Positions 44,466 to 53,000 of a DNA stretch of 64,000 nt are shown in pieces. A program made the translations under genes and the position numbers. The first letter of the stretch is position 1. Every line of letters begins with the position of its first letter. The DNA lies in NCBI RefSeq assembly GCF_903772925.1, contig NZ_LR812090.1, positions 748,629-812,628 of the forward strand, written 5' to 3'. This stretch comes from Alteromonas macleodii. GTDB lineage: Bacteria > Pseudomonadota > Gammaproteobacteria > Enterobacterales > Alteromonadaceae. Under the pieces are notes generated by a model that was not told the DNA's origin, made no database searches, and worked only from the letters and a program-made list of their open reading frames with translations.

Positions 44466-45029
44466 GTGAAAGTTGTTTATTTAAATACTCAATCAGCTAT
44501 AGCGCAATCTCAAAGCGACAACTCTACGCTCTACCACCTCATTTCTGAGCATGAACCGGCACTTCGTCGGTTTATTCGAGTAAGGGCACGAGCTAACTCC
44601 TCGGAAGTGGAAGATATTCTCCAAGAAATGTACGCCAAACTGTTTTCACTAGATGGAATGGCTAAAAAGATTGAAGCGCGCCAAGATACGTTTAGAAGTT
44701 TCTTGTTTACCGTTGTCACCAATTTAATCATCGATAGAGAACGGCGAGCAAAGGTACGTGCTCATGAAGCGCATGAACCATTTTCTGATACCCTATACTC
44801 TACGTGGAACAATGAACCCGAGAAGCACGCAGGGATAGCTGAGAAACTCATTGAAATTGAAAGTGTGCTTGAAAATATTAATCCTCATCACAAATCTGCG
44901 TTTGTACTTTGCCGTGTTGAAGGTAAAGCTTATCGGGAAATCAGCGATATATTAGGCGTTTCTGTTAGTACAGTAGAAAAATACATTTCGGCCGCATTGA
45001 CGGCTATTCGAAATAAGGTGCAAGATTAA
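44466..45029 (+). CDS. FecI-like ECF RNA polymerase sigma factor
   Basis: A 187-residue group IV sigma factor. Region 2 (about 27-95) includes FIRVRARANSSEVEDILQEMYAKLF and the -10-recognising part RSFLFTVVTNLIIDRERRAKV; region 4 (about 130-185) includes INPHHKSAFVLCRVEGKAYREISDILGVSVSTVEKYISAALTAIR, split here by normal reading. It resembles FecI-type factors controlled by cell-surface signalling. Start is GTG 44466 with GAAG upstream. Its TAA overlaps the fecR-like ATG (TAATG), so the two are coupled. A putative target promoter lies upstream. Confidence 0.9.
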   Translation: MKVVYLNTQSAIAQSQSDNSTLYHLISEHEPALRRFIRVRARANSSEVEDILQEMYAKLFSLDGMAKKIEARQDTFRSFLFTVVTNLIIDRERRAKVRAHEAHEPFSDTLYSTWNNEPEKHAGIAEKLIEIESVLENINPHHKSAFVLCRVEGKAYREISDILGVSVSTVEKYISAALTAIRNKVQD

Positions 45030-46018
45030 TGGCTACGGCTTTGAACCAGCATTCAATCAATAAACGTGCAAGTGATTACGTTGTGCGTCTTTACTCTGGT
45101 GAACTGACAGCTAAAGAAGAAAGTGAGATCCTTGCATGGTGCGATGCAAAAGCCTCCCATCAAGCAGCTTTTGACGATGCGCTTTTAGTATGGGAGAGCT
45201 CTGTTCACATTGCGCCTCATATAGGGTGGCGCCAAAAGTTGGAAAAACGTTTCTATCGCATGCGCTATCTAGCCGCATCTATTGTTGTAGCATCATTCTG
45301 CTTTTTACTCATCACGCATTATGATGCGCCTGACGAACGTATTGCTAACAGTGAGCTTGCCAATAGTTATTCCACTGCCATCGGCGAGGTGAGCAATGTT
45401 GGATTACCAGATGGCTCTACCATTACGTTAAATACAGATACCCGCATTAATATAGAGTTTAGCGAAGCGCACAGAGAGCTTTGGCTAGAACACGGTGAGG
45501 CATTTTTTGATATTGCTAAAGATCGCTCCCGTCCATTTTTAATTCATACCGTAAATAAAACAGTGAGAGTCGTAGGGACGAAGTTTAATATTAAGCTGTC
45601 ACAGTCTGGGTTTGATATAGCCGTAGAAGAAGGTATTGTCGCCATTGAAGAAAAGGCAGGGTCGAACACCGACAAACCAGCGAAAGGTGATACCCAAGTG
45701 TTATTGGAAGCCGGCGCAGTTGCATCATTCAATGATACCAGTGCACTTATCGCTAAAGAAAATGTGGACAGTGTAGTAAAAGCGCAAAGTTGGCGTACGG
45801 GTTACTTACGTTTTGATGAAGAACGGTTAGATAAAGTTATTGCTAGTTTTAACCGCTATAGAAGCAAAAAAATAGTGATTAGTCAGGATGTAGCCGATTT
45901 GCGTATCAGTGGCGTTTTTAAGCTGTCAGATGGCGATGCGATTTTAACGGCACTTGAAGCAACCTTGCCGATAGAAGCGAAAAGAGATGAAGAAAATATA
46001 AAACTAGTGAAGAAATAG
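45029..46018 (+). CDS. FecR-family anti-sigma regulator
   Basis: A 329-residue inner-membrane protein that relays the signal from the receptor's N-terminal domain to the ECF sigma factor. Seen in order: a cytoplasmic DUF4880-type segment (SDYVVRLYSGELTAKEESEILAWC, then FDDALLVWESS), one transmembrane helix (about 88-104, LAASIVVASFCFLLI), a periplasmic FecR domain (about 118-215: GEVSNVGLPDGSTITLNT, RELWLEHGEAFFDIAKD, VRVVGTKFNI) and a C-terminal part (SWRTGYLRFDEERLDKVIASFNRY) that in FecR binds the receptor STN domain. It starts inside the sigma stop codon. Confidence 0.92.
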   Translation: MATALNQHSINKRASDYVVRLYSGELTAKEESEILAWCDAKASHQAAFDDALLVWESSVHIAPHIGWRQKLEKRFYRMRYLAASIVVASFCFLLITHYDAPDERIANSELANSYSTAIGEVSNVGLPDGSTITLNTDTRINIEFSEAHRELWLEHGEAFFDIAKDRSRPFLIHTVNKTVRVVGTKFNIKLSQSGFDIAVEEGIVAIEEKAGSNTDKPAKGDTQVLLEAGAVASFNDTSALIAKENVDSVVKAQSWRTGYLRFDEERLDKVIASFNRYRSKKIVISQDVADLRISGVFKLSDGDAILTALEATLPIEAKRDEENIKLVKK

Positions 46019-46019
46019 C

Positions 46020-46048
46020 GGAGGGTTTTGTTTTTGGCTGCGTATTAA
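46020..46048 (+). promoter_or_regulatory. Predicted ECF promoter of the receptor gene
   Basis: GGAGGG (46020-46025), 12 bases, CTGCGTATTAA (46038-46048), identical in both blocks and spacing to the site at 44406. It begins two bases after the fecR-like stop and leaves a leader of about 30 bases to the receptor ATG. The downstream hydrolase genes have no copy and are probably read from this promoter. Confidence 0.65.
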
Positions 46049-46085
46049 CTAAAAGGGAACACATTAAAATACTATAGGAGCAGCC

Positions 46086-49000
46086 ATGAAGTTGCCAAAA
46101 ACCACAACAAGTACGTTAGCCCTGTGTGTCGCATTGTCACTAAGCTCAGGCTTAAATGCACAGCAAATAGATAACCTTTCAATTCAAGCTACTACACTTG
46201 ATAACGCATTACTCTCACTGGCACAGCACAGTGAAATTCAAATTTTGTTTTCAGACGCTAGAATAAAGCAAACATTAGCCCCTAAGCTAGAAGGTAGTAT
46301 GGATGTGCAAGAAGCACTTTCTACCTTGCTTGAAGGTACTGGCTTCATCTACAAGCAAACCTCTAAAAGTACCTATATTGTTACACCGATTGGAAGCGAA
46401 GAGAAAAACCAACCACAAAACCCTTCTGCCGCTCCCGTTACTGCTAACGTTCAGAAACAAGAAGCAAGTGTAGAGCGTATTCAGGTTACTGGCTCAAACA
46501 TCCGTGGGATGCAAGATACTGGCGCATTGCCCGTCACCATGATGTCATCTGAAGATATTGACGGTTTAGGCTTAAGCAGTGGCGCTGAAATTTTAGCGGA
46601 GTTACCGCAACAAGGTGCTGTAAATTTTAATAGCGAGCGTGTAGTTGGTGGTGTTAACGACGCACGTGGCGATGTCTCATCAGTAAACCTACGTGGTATA
46701 GGCACAGGTTATACGCTTACGCTGTTGAACGGTCGCCGATTAGTGCTACACCCAGGTACGCAAGCCGAAAACTTAGTACCTGTTACTACCGTGAACTCAA
46801 ATACGCTTCCAGTTAAAGGACTAAAACGTGTTGAAGTGTTACGCGATGGCGCTGCAGCTATTTACGGTACTGACGCCATATCAGGTGTAGTAAATTATGT
46901 TTTAGACGACAAGTATACGGGCGGTGAGCTTCAAGCTCATTATGGCAGTAGTCAGGGTACAGGTCGTGACCAAATCAATTTATCCGGCGCTGGTGGTTGG
47001 TTATTTAACAATGATAAAACTCACGTTACTTTTAGTGGTGGGTACTATCATCGCGATATGGTTATGGCGAGTGAGCGGGATTATTCTGCCAGTTCTGACT
47101 TACGTAACTACAGCGAAGTGCCTGCTGATTTTGTTGGCGATACACAACTAGATAATCGCTCAACGGTAACGCCATGGGGTGAATTTTCCTCAGACAGTCT
47201 AGGCACCTTTCACCTTGAGCCAACGTCATACGACGATTGTGTTGCGGAAGTTAGTGGCGATGTGTGCGCGTCTTCTGGATCAACGCCTCGAGATATGCGC
47301 TTCGACTCAAACTCACAACGTAGCTTGAGCTCGGAAGTCGATAGGCTCAATCTATACACCTTGGTGAATCACCAAATCAATGATGATGTTGAGATATACG
47401 GTGAAGCCCTTTACTACTCAGCAACAGCAAAACGTATTCGTGAACAATCGGGCAATCTAACAGCACAGCGTTTTACAGTTTCTGCTGATGCATTTTACAA
47501 CCCTTTTGGTGAAGACGTGACTGTTCGTCGCTATCGTCCCATTGATACAGACCCTCGAAATATCGAAGTCGATGATTACAGCTATCGTTTATTAGCAGGC
47601 TCTCGTGGTTATATCGGTGATTGGGACTTCGATTCCGCCGTGTTGTATTCAAAAGCCAATACTATCGATACCGCAAATCGAATTAACACCACCTTGTTCC
47701 AACAAGCGGCTAATAGTACTGATGAAAGCACGGCTTACAATATTTTTAGCGGCGCCAGTGTGACTAACCCAAATACGGTCGATGATACGCCGGTATCTCA
47801 AAGTGTTATCGACAGCTTTATGGTGGATGTTGAGCGGGAGTCAGAAACAGAACTTGCTTCAATTGACGCCAAAGTATCTCGACCAGATTTATTTAGTTTA
47901 CCCGCCGGTGATGTAGGTTTTGCCGCAGGTATTGAATATCGCTATGAAAGCTTTTTTGACAAACGTACCGATGATTTGAATGGCACATTGTTTTTCAGTG
48001 ACTTAGTGGGTGGCACTTCGTCCGAAATTGCTAGCCAAGTATTAGGAAGTAGCCCTACGCCAGATGCTAGCGGAAGTCGCAATGTGGTATCTGCGTACGC
48101 GGAATTTGTTATTCCACTGTTGGCCGATAAACCGTTTGTTGAAAATTTAAATTTACAGGTAGCCGGGCGTTACGAAGATTTCTCTGACGTAGGCAGTGTA
48201 TTTAAACCTAAATTTGCCCTTGCATGGACGGTAAATGAAAACGCATTAATTCGTGGTGCATATTCAGGGGGCTTTAAAGCGCCAGGGTTGCCACAAACCA
48301 CAGCAGTAAATGTTGCCCGTTCTAATACCAGAACCGATCCGTTGACACAAACGAATCGTGGTACGCTAGAACTTCGAAATGGTAGCGATACCTTAAGCCC
48401 CGAAGAAAGTGAAAATTACTCGTTTGGCGTAGTACTTACGCCTACCAAAGAGTTAACCCTTACAGTCGATTGGTGGCAAATCAAACAAGAGAACACGGTG
48501 GGTATTTTAAATAGCCAAACACAAATTTTGTATGATGCGCTATTACGTAGCCAGGGTGGCTCGAATGAAAATGTGGTTCGTGATGAAAATGACGAAATTA
48601 TATATATTCGAAATGATTACACTAACTTACTACCAAGAGACATTTCTGGTATCGATTACAGTGCTGATTACCGTTTTGAAACTGAAGTAGGTGATTTTTC
48701 CATTAAGCTCAGTGCCGCCAACTTGAGAAAGTTTGATCAAGGGGCAGACGATATCACAGACCTAGTGGTTGCAGCACAAGAAGCTGGAAACGAAGCGTTA
48801 TTGTACGAAGGGGAGCAAGTTGCCATATTTGGTAGCGATGGCGACCTTATTCGTCAAAACGAACGCCCAAAATGGCGGGCTAATTTATCGCTAACCTATT
48901 CTCGAGATGCATGGCGTGCTGGACTTAAATATCGTTACGTTAGTGATGTTGAAGACACTAGCTTAAATTATACCGACGATTCAGGCGATTTAGTGACTTA

Positions 49001-49211
49001 CGTCATTGATGACTGGTCAACGTTAGATGCGTACGTAAGTTACCGCTTTAGTAAAGATGCATTGTTTAGCGGAAAAACGAAAGTGACCGTAGGCATGCGT
49101 AACCTGACTAACGAAGAACCGCCGTTTGCCGATGAAACCTTTGGTTTTAGCAGTAGCCTTCATTCATCGATTGGCCGTTATACCTACGTAACACTTAATC
49201 ATAAATTTTAA
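46086..49211 (+). CDS. TonB-dependent receptor with STN signalling domain
   Basis: A 1041-residue outer-membrane transducer. Signal peptide about 1-25 (ending LSSGLNA); STN domain about 27-100 (IDNLSIQATTLDNALLSLAQ; IQILFSDARIKQTLAPKLEG; TLLEGTGFIYKQTSKSTYIV), the part that contacts FecR; TonB-box-like VERIQVTG; plug about 135-265 (RGIGTGYTLTLLNGRRLVLHPG; VEVLRDGAAAIYGTDAISGVVNYV); then a large barrel ending in Phe (YVTLNHKF). The plug and barrel look like the big peptide/glycan TonB receptors of Alteromonas and Xanthomonas rather than siderophore receptors. Two degradative enzymes follow in the same direction. Ligand unknown. Confidence 0.92.
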   Translation: MKLPKTTTSTLALCVALSLSSGLNAQQIDNLSIQATTLDNALLSLAQHSEIQILFSDARIKQTLAPKLEGSMDVQEALSTLLEGTGFIYKQTSKSTYIVTPIGSEEKNQPQNPSAAPVTANVQKQEASVERIQVTGSNIRGMQDTGALPVTMMSSEDIDGLGLSSGAEILAELPQQGAVNFNSERVVGGVNDARGDVSSVNLRGIGTGYTLTLLNGRRLVLHPGTQAENLVPVTTVNSNTLPVKGLKRVEVLRDGAAAIYGTDAISGVVNYVLDDKYTGGELQAHYGSSQGTGRDQINLSGAGGWLFNNDKTHVTFSGGYYHRDMVMASERDYSASSDLRNYSEVPADFVGDTQLDNRSTVTPWGEFSSDSLGTFHLEPTSYDDCVAEVSGDVCASSGSTPRDMRFDSNSQRSLSSEVDRLNLYTLVNHQINDDVEIYGEALYYSATAKRIREQSGNLTAQRFTVSADAFYNPFGEDVTVRRYRPIDTDPRNIEVDDYSYRLLAGSRGYIGDWDFDSAVLYSKANTIDTANRINTTLFQQAANSTDESTAYNIFSGASVTNPNTVDDTPVSQSVIDSFMVDVERESETELASIDAKVSRPDLFSLPAGDVGFAAGIEYRYESFFDKRTDDLNGTLFFSDLVGGTSSEIASQVLGSSPTPDASGSRNVVSAYAEFVIPLLADKPFVENLNLQVAGRYEDFSDVGSVFKPKFALAWTVNENALIRGAYSGGFKAPGLPQTTAVNVARSNTRTDPLTQTNRGTLELRNGSDTLSPEESENYSFGVVLTPTKELTLTVDWWQIKQENTVGILNSQTQILYDALLRSQGGSNENVVRDENDEIIYIRNDYTNLLPRDISGIDYSADYRFETEVGDFSIKLSAANLRKFDQGADDITDLVVAAQEAGNEALLYEGEQVAIFGSDGDLIRQNERPKWRANLSLTYSRDAWRAGLKYRYVSDVEDTSLNYTDDSGDLVTYVIDDWSTLDAYVSYRFSKDALFSGKTKVTVGMRNLTNEEPPFADETFGFSSSLHSSIGRYTYVTLNHKF

Positions 49212-49286
49212 GTTAAAAAACTTTTCCTACTTTTACATCATAAAGAGGCGTCTACCATTAGGAGGCGCTTATTTCATGGAGATATC

Positions 49287-50495
49287 ATGTTTCGATTATT
49301 TGTCATTGCATTGGGGTTTGTCTCCCTTCTTGCTTCCGCCATTACATTGGCGTGCGAATTCAAGGGCGTTACTTTTTCTGCAGATTTTGAAGCCGGAAAA
49401 TTAGATTCCTGTGAAGTCGACGAAAACGGCACCTATGTATTGAGCTTCTTACCAGAAGATAAGCCTATAAATCCTAGCCCTTGGTATTACTTTAGTGTTA
49501 CCGCAGCAGGTGATTTATTGTCAAAACAAGCAGGAAAAGTAGACGTAGTGCTGACCTTTGATGGTTATACGCCAAGGTATTTACCTAAAGTGAGTTACGA
49601 TCGAAAAAGCTGGAAGATAACCGCGTTTGATACCACAGAGCAGGGCATGACACTAACTTTGCCGGTATCAAAGCAGCCACTGTATGTGGCTGCCCAGCGT
49701 CCAATTCCAAATTCTGTTTACACAAACTGGCTAAAACAAGCAGAGCAAGACTTTGGCATTAAGCCGTTTACGATTGGTAAATCTACCGAAGGCCGCACAC
49801 TTTCTGCATTTGCTCTTGAAAAGCCTGAAAACACCGAGTGGGTTATTTTCGTTGGTCGTCAACATCCACCAGAAGTAACAGGCGCGGTAGCCATGTTCTC
49901 TTTTCTAAATCAATTCTTATCCATTACATCTGAAAACAATGCGTTCTTGTCGCGCTTTAATGTTCTGGTTGTTCCGAACATAAACCCTGATGGTGTAGCC
50001 AATGGTCATTGGCGACATAGTGTTGGGCATAAAGATCTAAACCGCGATTGGAATGTCTTCTCTCAACCAGAGACCAAAGCAGTGAAAACATATCTAGATA
50101 AAATCACGAATGCTGGCGGGAAAATTGTAATGGGTATGGACTTTCATTCTACCCACAACAATGTTTTTTACACCATTCCGGTAGATGAAAGTATCGCCCC
50201 TAGCGACATGGTTGTAGGTTGGTTGGCCGACTTGCAAACACAAACCAAAGGCGTGTTTAAAGTCGTAGATAAACCTGGCACTTCACCAGGTAAAGGCGTT
50301 TTTAAACAGTTTTTTGCTGATGTTTATCACGTGCATGGTGTTACCTATGAAGTTGGTGATAATGAGCCGAATGAGAAAACTCGCTACGTTGCTAAACACG
50401 CCGCCAATACGCTTATCGATACGTTAATTGCCACTCCTGCTGAAGAATTTTATATTAAAGCGTGTGCAGACGAAGCAGCAAGTTGTGAGCAATGA
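49287..50495 (+). CDS. M14 zinc carboxypeptidase, cytosolic-carboxypeptidase-like, exported
   Basis: A 402-residue metallopeptidase with a signal peptide (about 1-22). An N-terminal beta domain (about 25-130) has NPSPWYYFSV, recalling the N-domain of the cytosolic carboxypeptidase (CCP/Nna1) group. The catalytic domain follows with zinc ligands His193 and Glu196 (RQHPPEVTG), His287 (MDFHSTHNN) and the general base Glu355 (VTYEVGDNEP). NPDGVANGHWRHSVGHKDLNRDW is the substrate-binding block. CCPs often remove C-terminal glutamate, but specificity is not shown here. Being exported it should act in the periplasm on material brought in by the receptor. Its stop overlaps the next start (ATGA). Confidence 0.88.
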   Translation: MFRLFVIALGFVSLLASAITLACEFKGVTFSADFEAGKLDSCEVDENGTYVLSFLPEDKPINPSPWYYFSVTAAGDLLSKQAGKVDVVLTFDGYTPRYLPKVSYDRKSWKITAFDTTEQGMTLTLPVSKQPLYVAAQRPIPNSVYTNWLKQAEQDFGIKPFTIGKSTEGRTLSAFALEKPENTEWVIFVGRQHPPEVTGAVAMFSFLNQFLSITSENNAFLSRFNVLVVPNINPDGVANGHWRHSVGHKDLNRDWNVFSQPETKAVKTYLDKITNAGGKIVMGMDFHSTHNNVFYTIPVDESIAPSDMVVGWLADLQTQTKGVFKVVDKPGTSPGKGVFKQFFADVYHVHGVTYEVGDNEPNEKTRYVAKHAANTLIDTLIATPAEEFYIKACADEAASCEQ

Positions 50496-52015
50496 TTATG
50501 CATTTACGCACAAATAAACCCAAAGCGCTTCGCCATAAACTTGCTATCGCAGTTCTCATGTCCTCGATTAGTGTTGCAGGCCCTGTTAGGGCTGAAAGTA
50601 TAGAGCAAACGGATGTTTCGGCGATAGACTCTAAAGCCGCGCGTACTTTTGTTCATCAAAGTACAATGAAGCATATTGCTAAAACTATGTGGGAAAAACC
50701 TGAACTGGGTTTTCTAGAGCACAACAGCAGCGCATTAATGCAACAGACGCTAATTAAGCGTGGTTTCAAAGTAACGGCCGGTATTGCGGGAATGCCCACT
50801 GCATTCATTGCGCAGTACAACCCAGTAGGCCAGGCAGAAGAAGGTGTGCATAAGTCTGTTATCGGCTTGCTCGCCGAAATGGATGCCCTACCCAGCATGG
50901 GGGTTTTAAATACGTCTGATAAACAGCCGATTAGCACTAACGGACATGTTCACGCAGGTCATGCTTGTGGACACAACTTGTTTGCCGGCGGGATAATAGG
51001 TGCTGCGCTTAGCTTGGCTGATTATCTCGATTCCCATCCAAATCAAGGTTCTCTGAAGGTTTTCGGCGCACCCGCTGAAGAAGGGGGCTCAGGGAAAGTT
51101 TATTTGGTGAAAGCTGGCGTATTTGAAGACGTAGATGTTGCCCTCCATTGGCACCCATCGGATAGCACGACTTCTTCACCATCATCTTCGCTGGCCAACA
51201 AAAGTGGTAAGTTTCGCTTTTATGGGATTGCCGCGCATGCTGCTGCTGCGCCAGATAAAGGGCGTTCGGCATTAGATGGCGTAGAAGCTATGAACATGAT
51301 GGTAAACTTAATGCGTGAGCATGTACCAGATGGCACGAGAATTCACTATGTCATCACTAACGGCGGAACTGCGCCCAATGTAGTGCCGGACTTCGCCGAA
51401 GTGTATTATTACGTACGCTCAGCACAGCCAACTGTTGTGCTGTCACTGTGGGATAGATTGGAAAAAGCGGCGGAGGGAGCAGCACTTGGTACTGAAACCC
51501 GTGTTAATTGGGAAGTCACAGGTGGGGTGTGGAATGTATTACCTAATGTGACCTTATCAAAATTAATGCACAAGCACATTGACGCCGCACCTCCGATTAT
51601 TTTGACTAAAAGCGAGCAACAGTTTGCTAGCGAAATAAGTCGCACGCGCGAGCAGTCCTTTAATCACAATGCTCACAGCACTCCAGAGCCCTTCGATGAA
51701 AAGATTACTGTTTGGTCTGCATCAACTGATGTTGGTGATGTGAGTTGGCAAGTGCCTACCGTGGGAGTATCTATCGCCACCTGGGTAAAAGGAACTCCAC
51801 CCCATACCTGGCAGGCATCAGCAATGAGTGGTACTGATATAGGTTACAAAGGTATGTACTTGGCCAGTGAGGTCATCACGCAAACTGCTATATCCCTTTT
51901 CTCTGAACCTGAAAATATCAGTAAAGCGAAGCAAGAGTTTCAGCAACGAAAAAGTACGTTGAACTATGAACCCATGCTTGGGCAGAGAGCACCAGCACTT
52001 GATTATCGTAAGTAG
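50492..52015 (+). CDS. M20-family amidohydrolase, AbgB-like, exported
   Basis: A 507-residue metallohydrolase with a signal peptide (to about residue 35, ending AGPVRA). Motifs match E. coli AbgB, a subunit of p-aminobenzoyl-glutamate hydrolase: HAGHACGHNLFAGG, GAPAEEGGSGKVYLVKAGVF, ALHWHPSDS, GIAAHAAAAPDKGRSALD, THYVITNGG-like (IHYVITNGGTAPNVVPD), SASTDVGDVSWQVP and GTPPHTWQAS. The Cys, His and Glu residues bind two metal ions. Unlike AbgB, which is cytoplasmic and paired with AbgA, this one is exported and alone. Overlap of 4 bases with the carboxypeptidase implies joint action. Substrate is likely an N-acyl amino acid or acyl-glutamate, not proven. Confidence 0.86.
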   Translation: MIMHLRTNKPKALRHKLAIAVLMSSISVAGPVRAESIEQTDVSAIDSKAARTFVHQSTMKHIAKTMWEKPELGFLEHNSSALMQQTLIKRGFKVTAGIAGMPTAFIAQYNPVGQAEEGVHKSVIGLLAEMDALPSMGVLNTSDKQPISTNGHVHAGHACGHNLFAGGIIGAALSLADYLDSHPNQGSLKVFGAPAEEGGSGKVYLVKAGVFEDVDVALHWHPSDSTTSSPSSSLANKSGKFRFYGIAAHAAAAPDKGRSALDGVEAMNMMVNLMREHVPDGTRIHYVITNGGTAPNVVPDFAEVYYYVRSAQPTVVLSLWDRLEKAAEGAALGTETRVNWEVTGGVWNVLPNVTLSKLMHKHIDAAPPIILTKSEQQFASEISRTREQSFNHNAHSTPEPFDEKITVWSASTDVGDVSWQVPTVGVSIATWVKGTPPHTWQASAMSGTDIGYKGMYLASEVITQTAISLFSEPENISKAKQEFQQRKSTLNYEPMLGQRAPALDYRK

Positions 52016-52365
52016 AATATTCTCGTACTACTGCGTCAGAGGTTTATAACAATCTTGTAATGTAACTAAGAGGTTTGGCCGAATCTCGGTCAAATTCTTG
52101 ATTCTATTCCGAACACTCGCTAATTTTTAACGATGACCCCAGATTAAATTATCGCTTAAATATCAGTAAAACCTTGTGTTTATAAGGGCTTTTCTTTTAT
52201 CATTTGCGGTCGAAAATTTTGAAAACTTTCGTGACCTCGTAAACCAGTAAATTTTTGCTGTTACGTTGCTGTCATGACAAGCCATATGATGCATGACGCA
52301 AGCGTGATAAAACCAGTATAAGCTTGGGTTACACATCATAATTATCCAAACCTGGAGAAATGTGG
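52016..52365. other. Intergenic region upstream of petABC
   Basis: 350 bases marking the right border of the ECF cassette. A possible petA promoter is ATGACG (52293-52298), 18 bases, TATAAG (52317-52322). GTCATG and CATGAC (about 52271-52297) form a loose inverted repeat that overlaps the -35. No clear terminator follows the M20 gene. No ORF. Confidence 0.4.
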
Positions 52366-52995
52366 ATGAGCAATGTATCTGTAGATGCAACAGAGTCTGC
52401 ACACAATGAAAACCAGCCAGAAAACAACACTCGTCGTCGGTTCTTGACCGTAGCCACGTCGGTAGTTGGTGGTGTAGGTGTCGTTGGTGCTGCTGTGCCT
52501 TTTATTGCGTCCTGGAATCCAAGCGCCAAAGCGAAAGCAGCCGGTGCTGACGTTGAAGTAGATATCAGCGGGATTGAGCCTGGACAATTAGTACGTGTAA
52601 TGTGGCGAAGCAAGCCTGTATGGATTGTACGTCGTACGCCTGAGATTCTTGAAGAACTAGGCACACACGAAGATAAGCTGAAAGATCCTAACTCTGAAGC
52701 TGAGCAGCAACCTACTTTTGCTCAAAATCGTTTCCGTTCGATGAAAGAAGAATACCTGATTCTAGTGGGTATCTGTACGCACCTAGGTTGCTCTCCACAG
52801 CACCTTAAAGACGGCGCTTTCGAAGAAGTGGTTGAGGGTGTGCCAGATGGTTTCTTCTGCCCATGCCACGGTTCTAAGTTTGATATGGCAGGACGTGTAT
52901 TCCAAAACGTACCGGCACCATTAAACTTAGTTGTACCGCCATATCAATTCGTTGATGACAATAACATCATCATCGGTTCAGAAGCGGAGGCTTAA
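52366..52995 (+). CDS. petA: Ubiquinol-cytochrome c reductase, Rieske iron-sulfur subunit
   Basis: Carries electrons from ubiquinol to cytochrome c1 in complex III. The start is ATG 52366 because GGAG is 8 bases away; an ATG 6 bases earlier is too close. The 209-residue protein has a Tat-type N-terminus (TRRRFLTVATSVVGGVGVVGA) that stays as membrane anchor, and the [2Fe-2S] ligands in CTHLGCSP and CPCHGSKFD. First gene of petABC. Confidence 0.97.
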   Translation: MSNVSVDATESAHNENQPENNTRRRFLTVATSVVGGVGVVGAAVPFIASWNPSAKAKAAGADVEVDISGIEPGQLVRVMWRSKPVWIVRRTPEILEELGTHEDKLKDPNSEAEQQPTFAQNRFRSMKEEYLILVGICTHLGCSPQHLKDGAFEEVVEGVPDGFFCPCHGSKFDMAGRVFQNVPAPLNLVVPPYQFVDDNNIIIGSEAEA

Positions 52996-53000
52996 TTATT

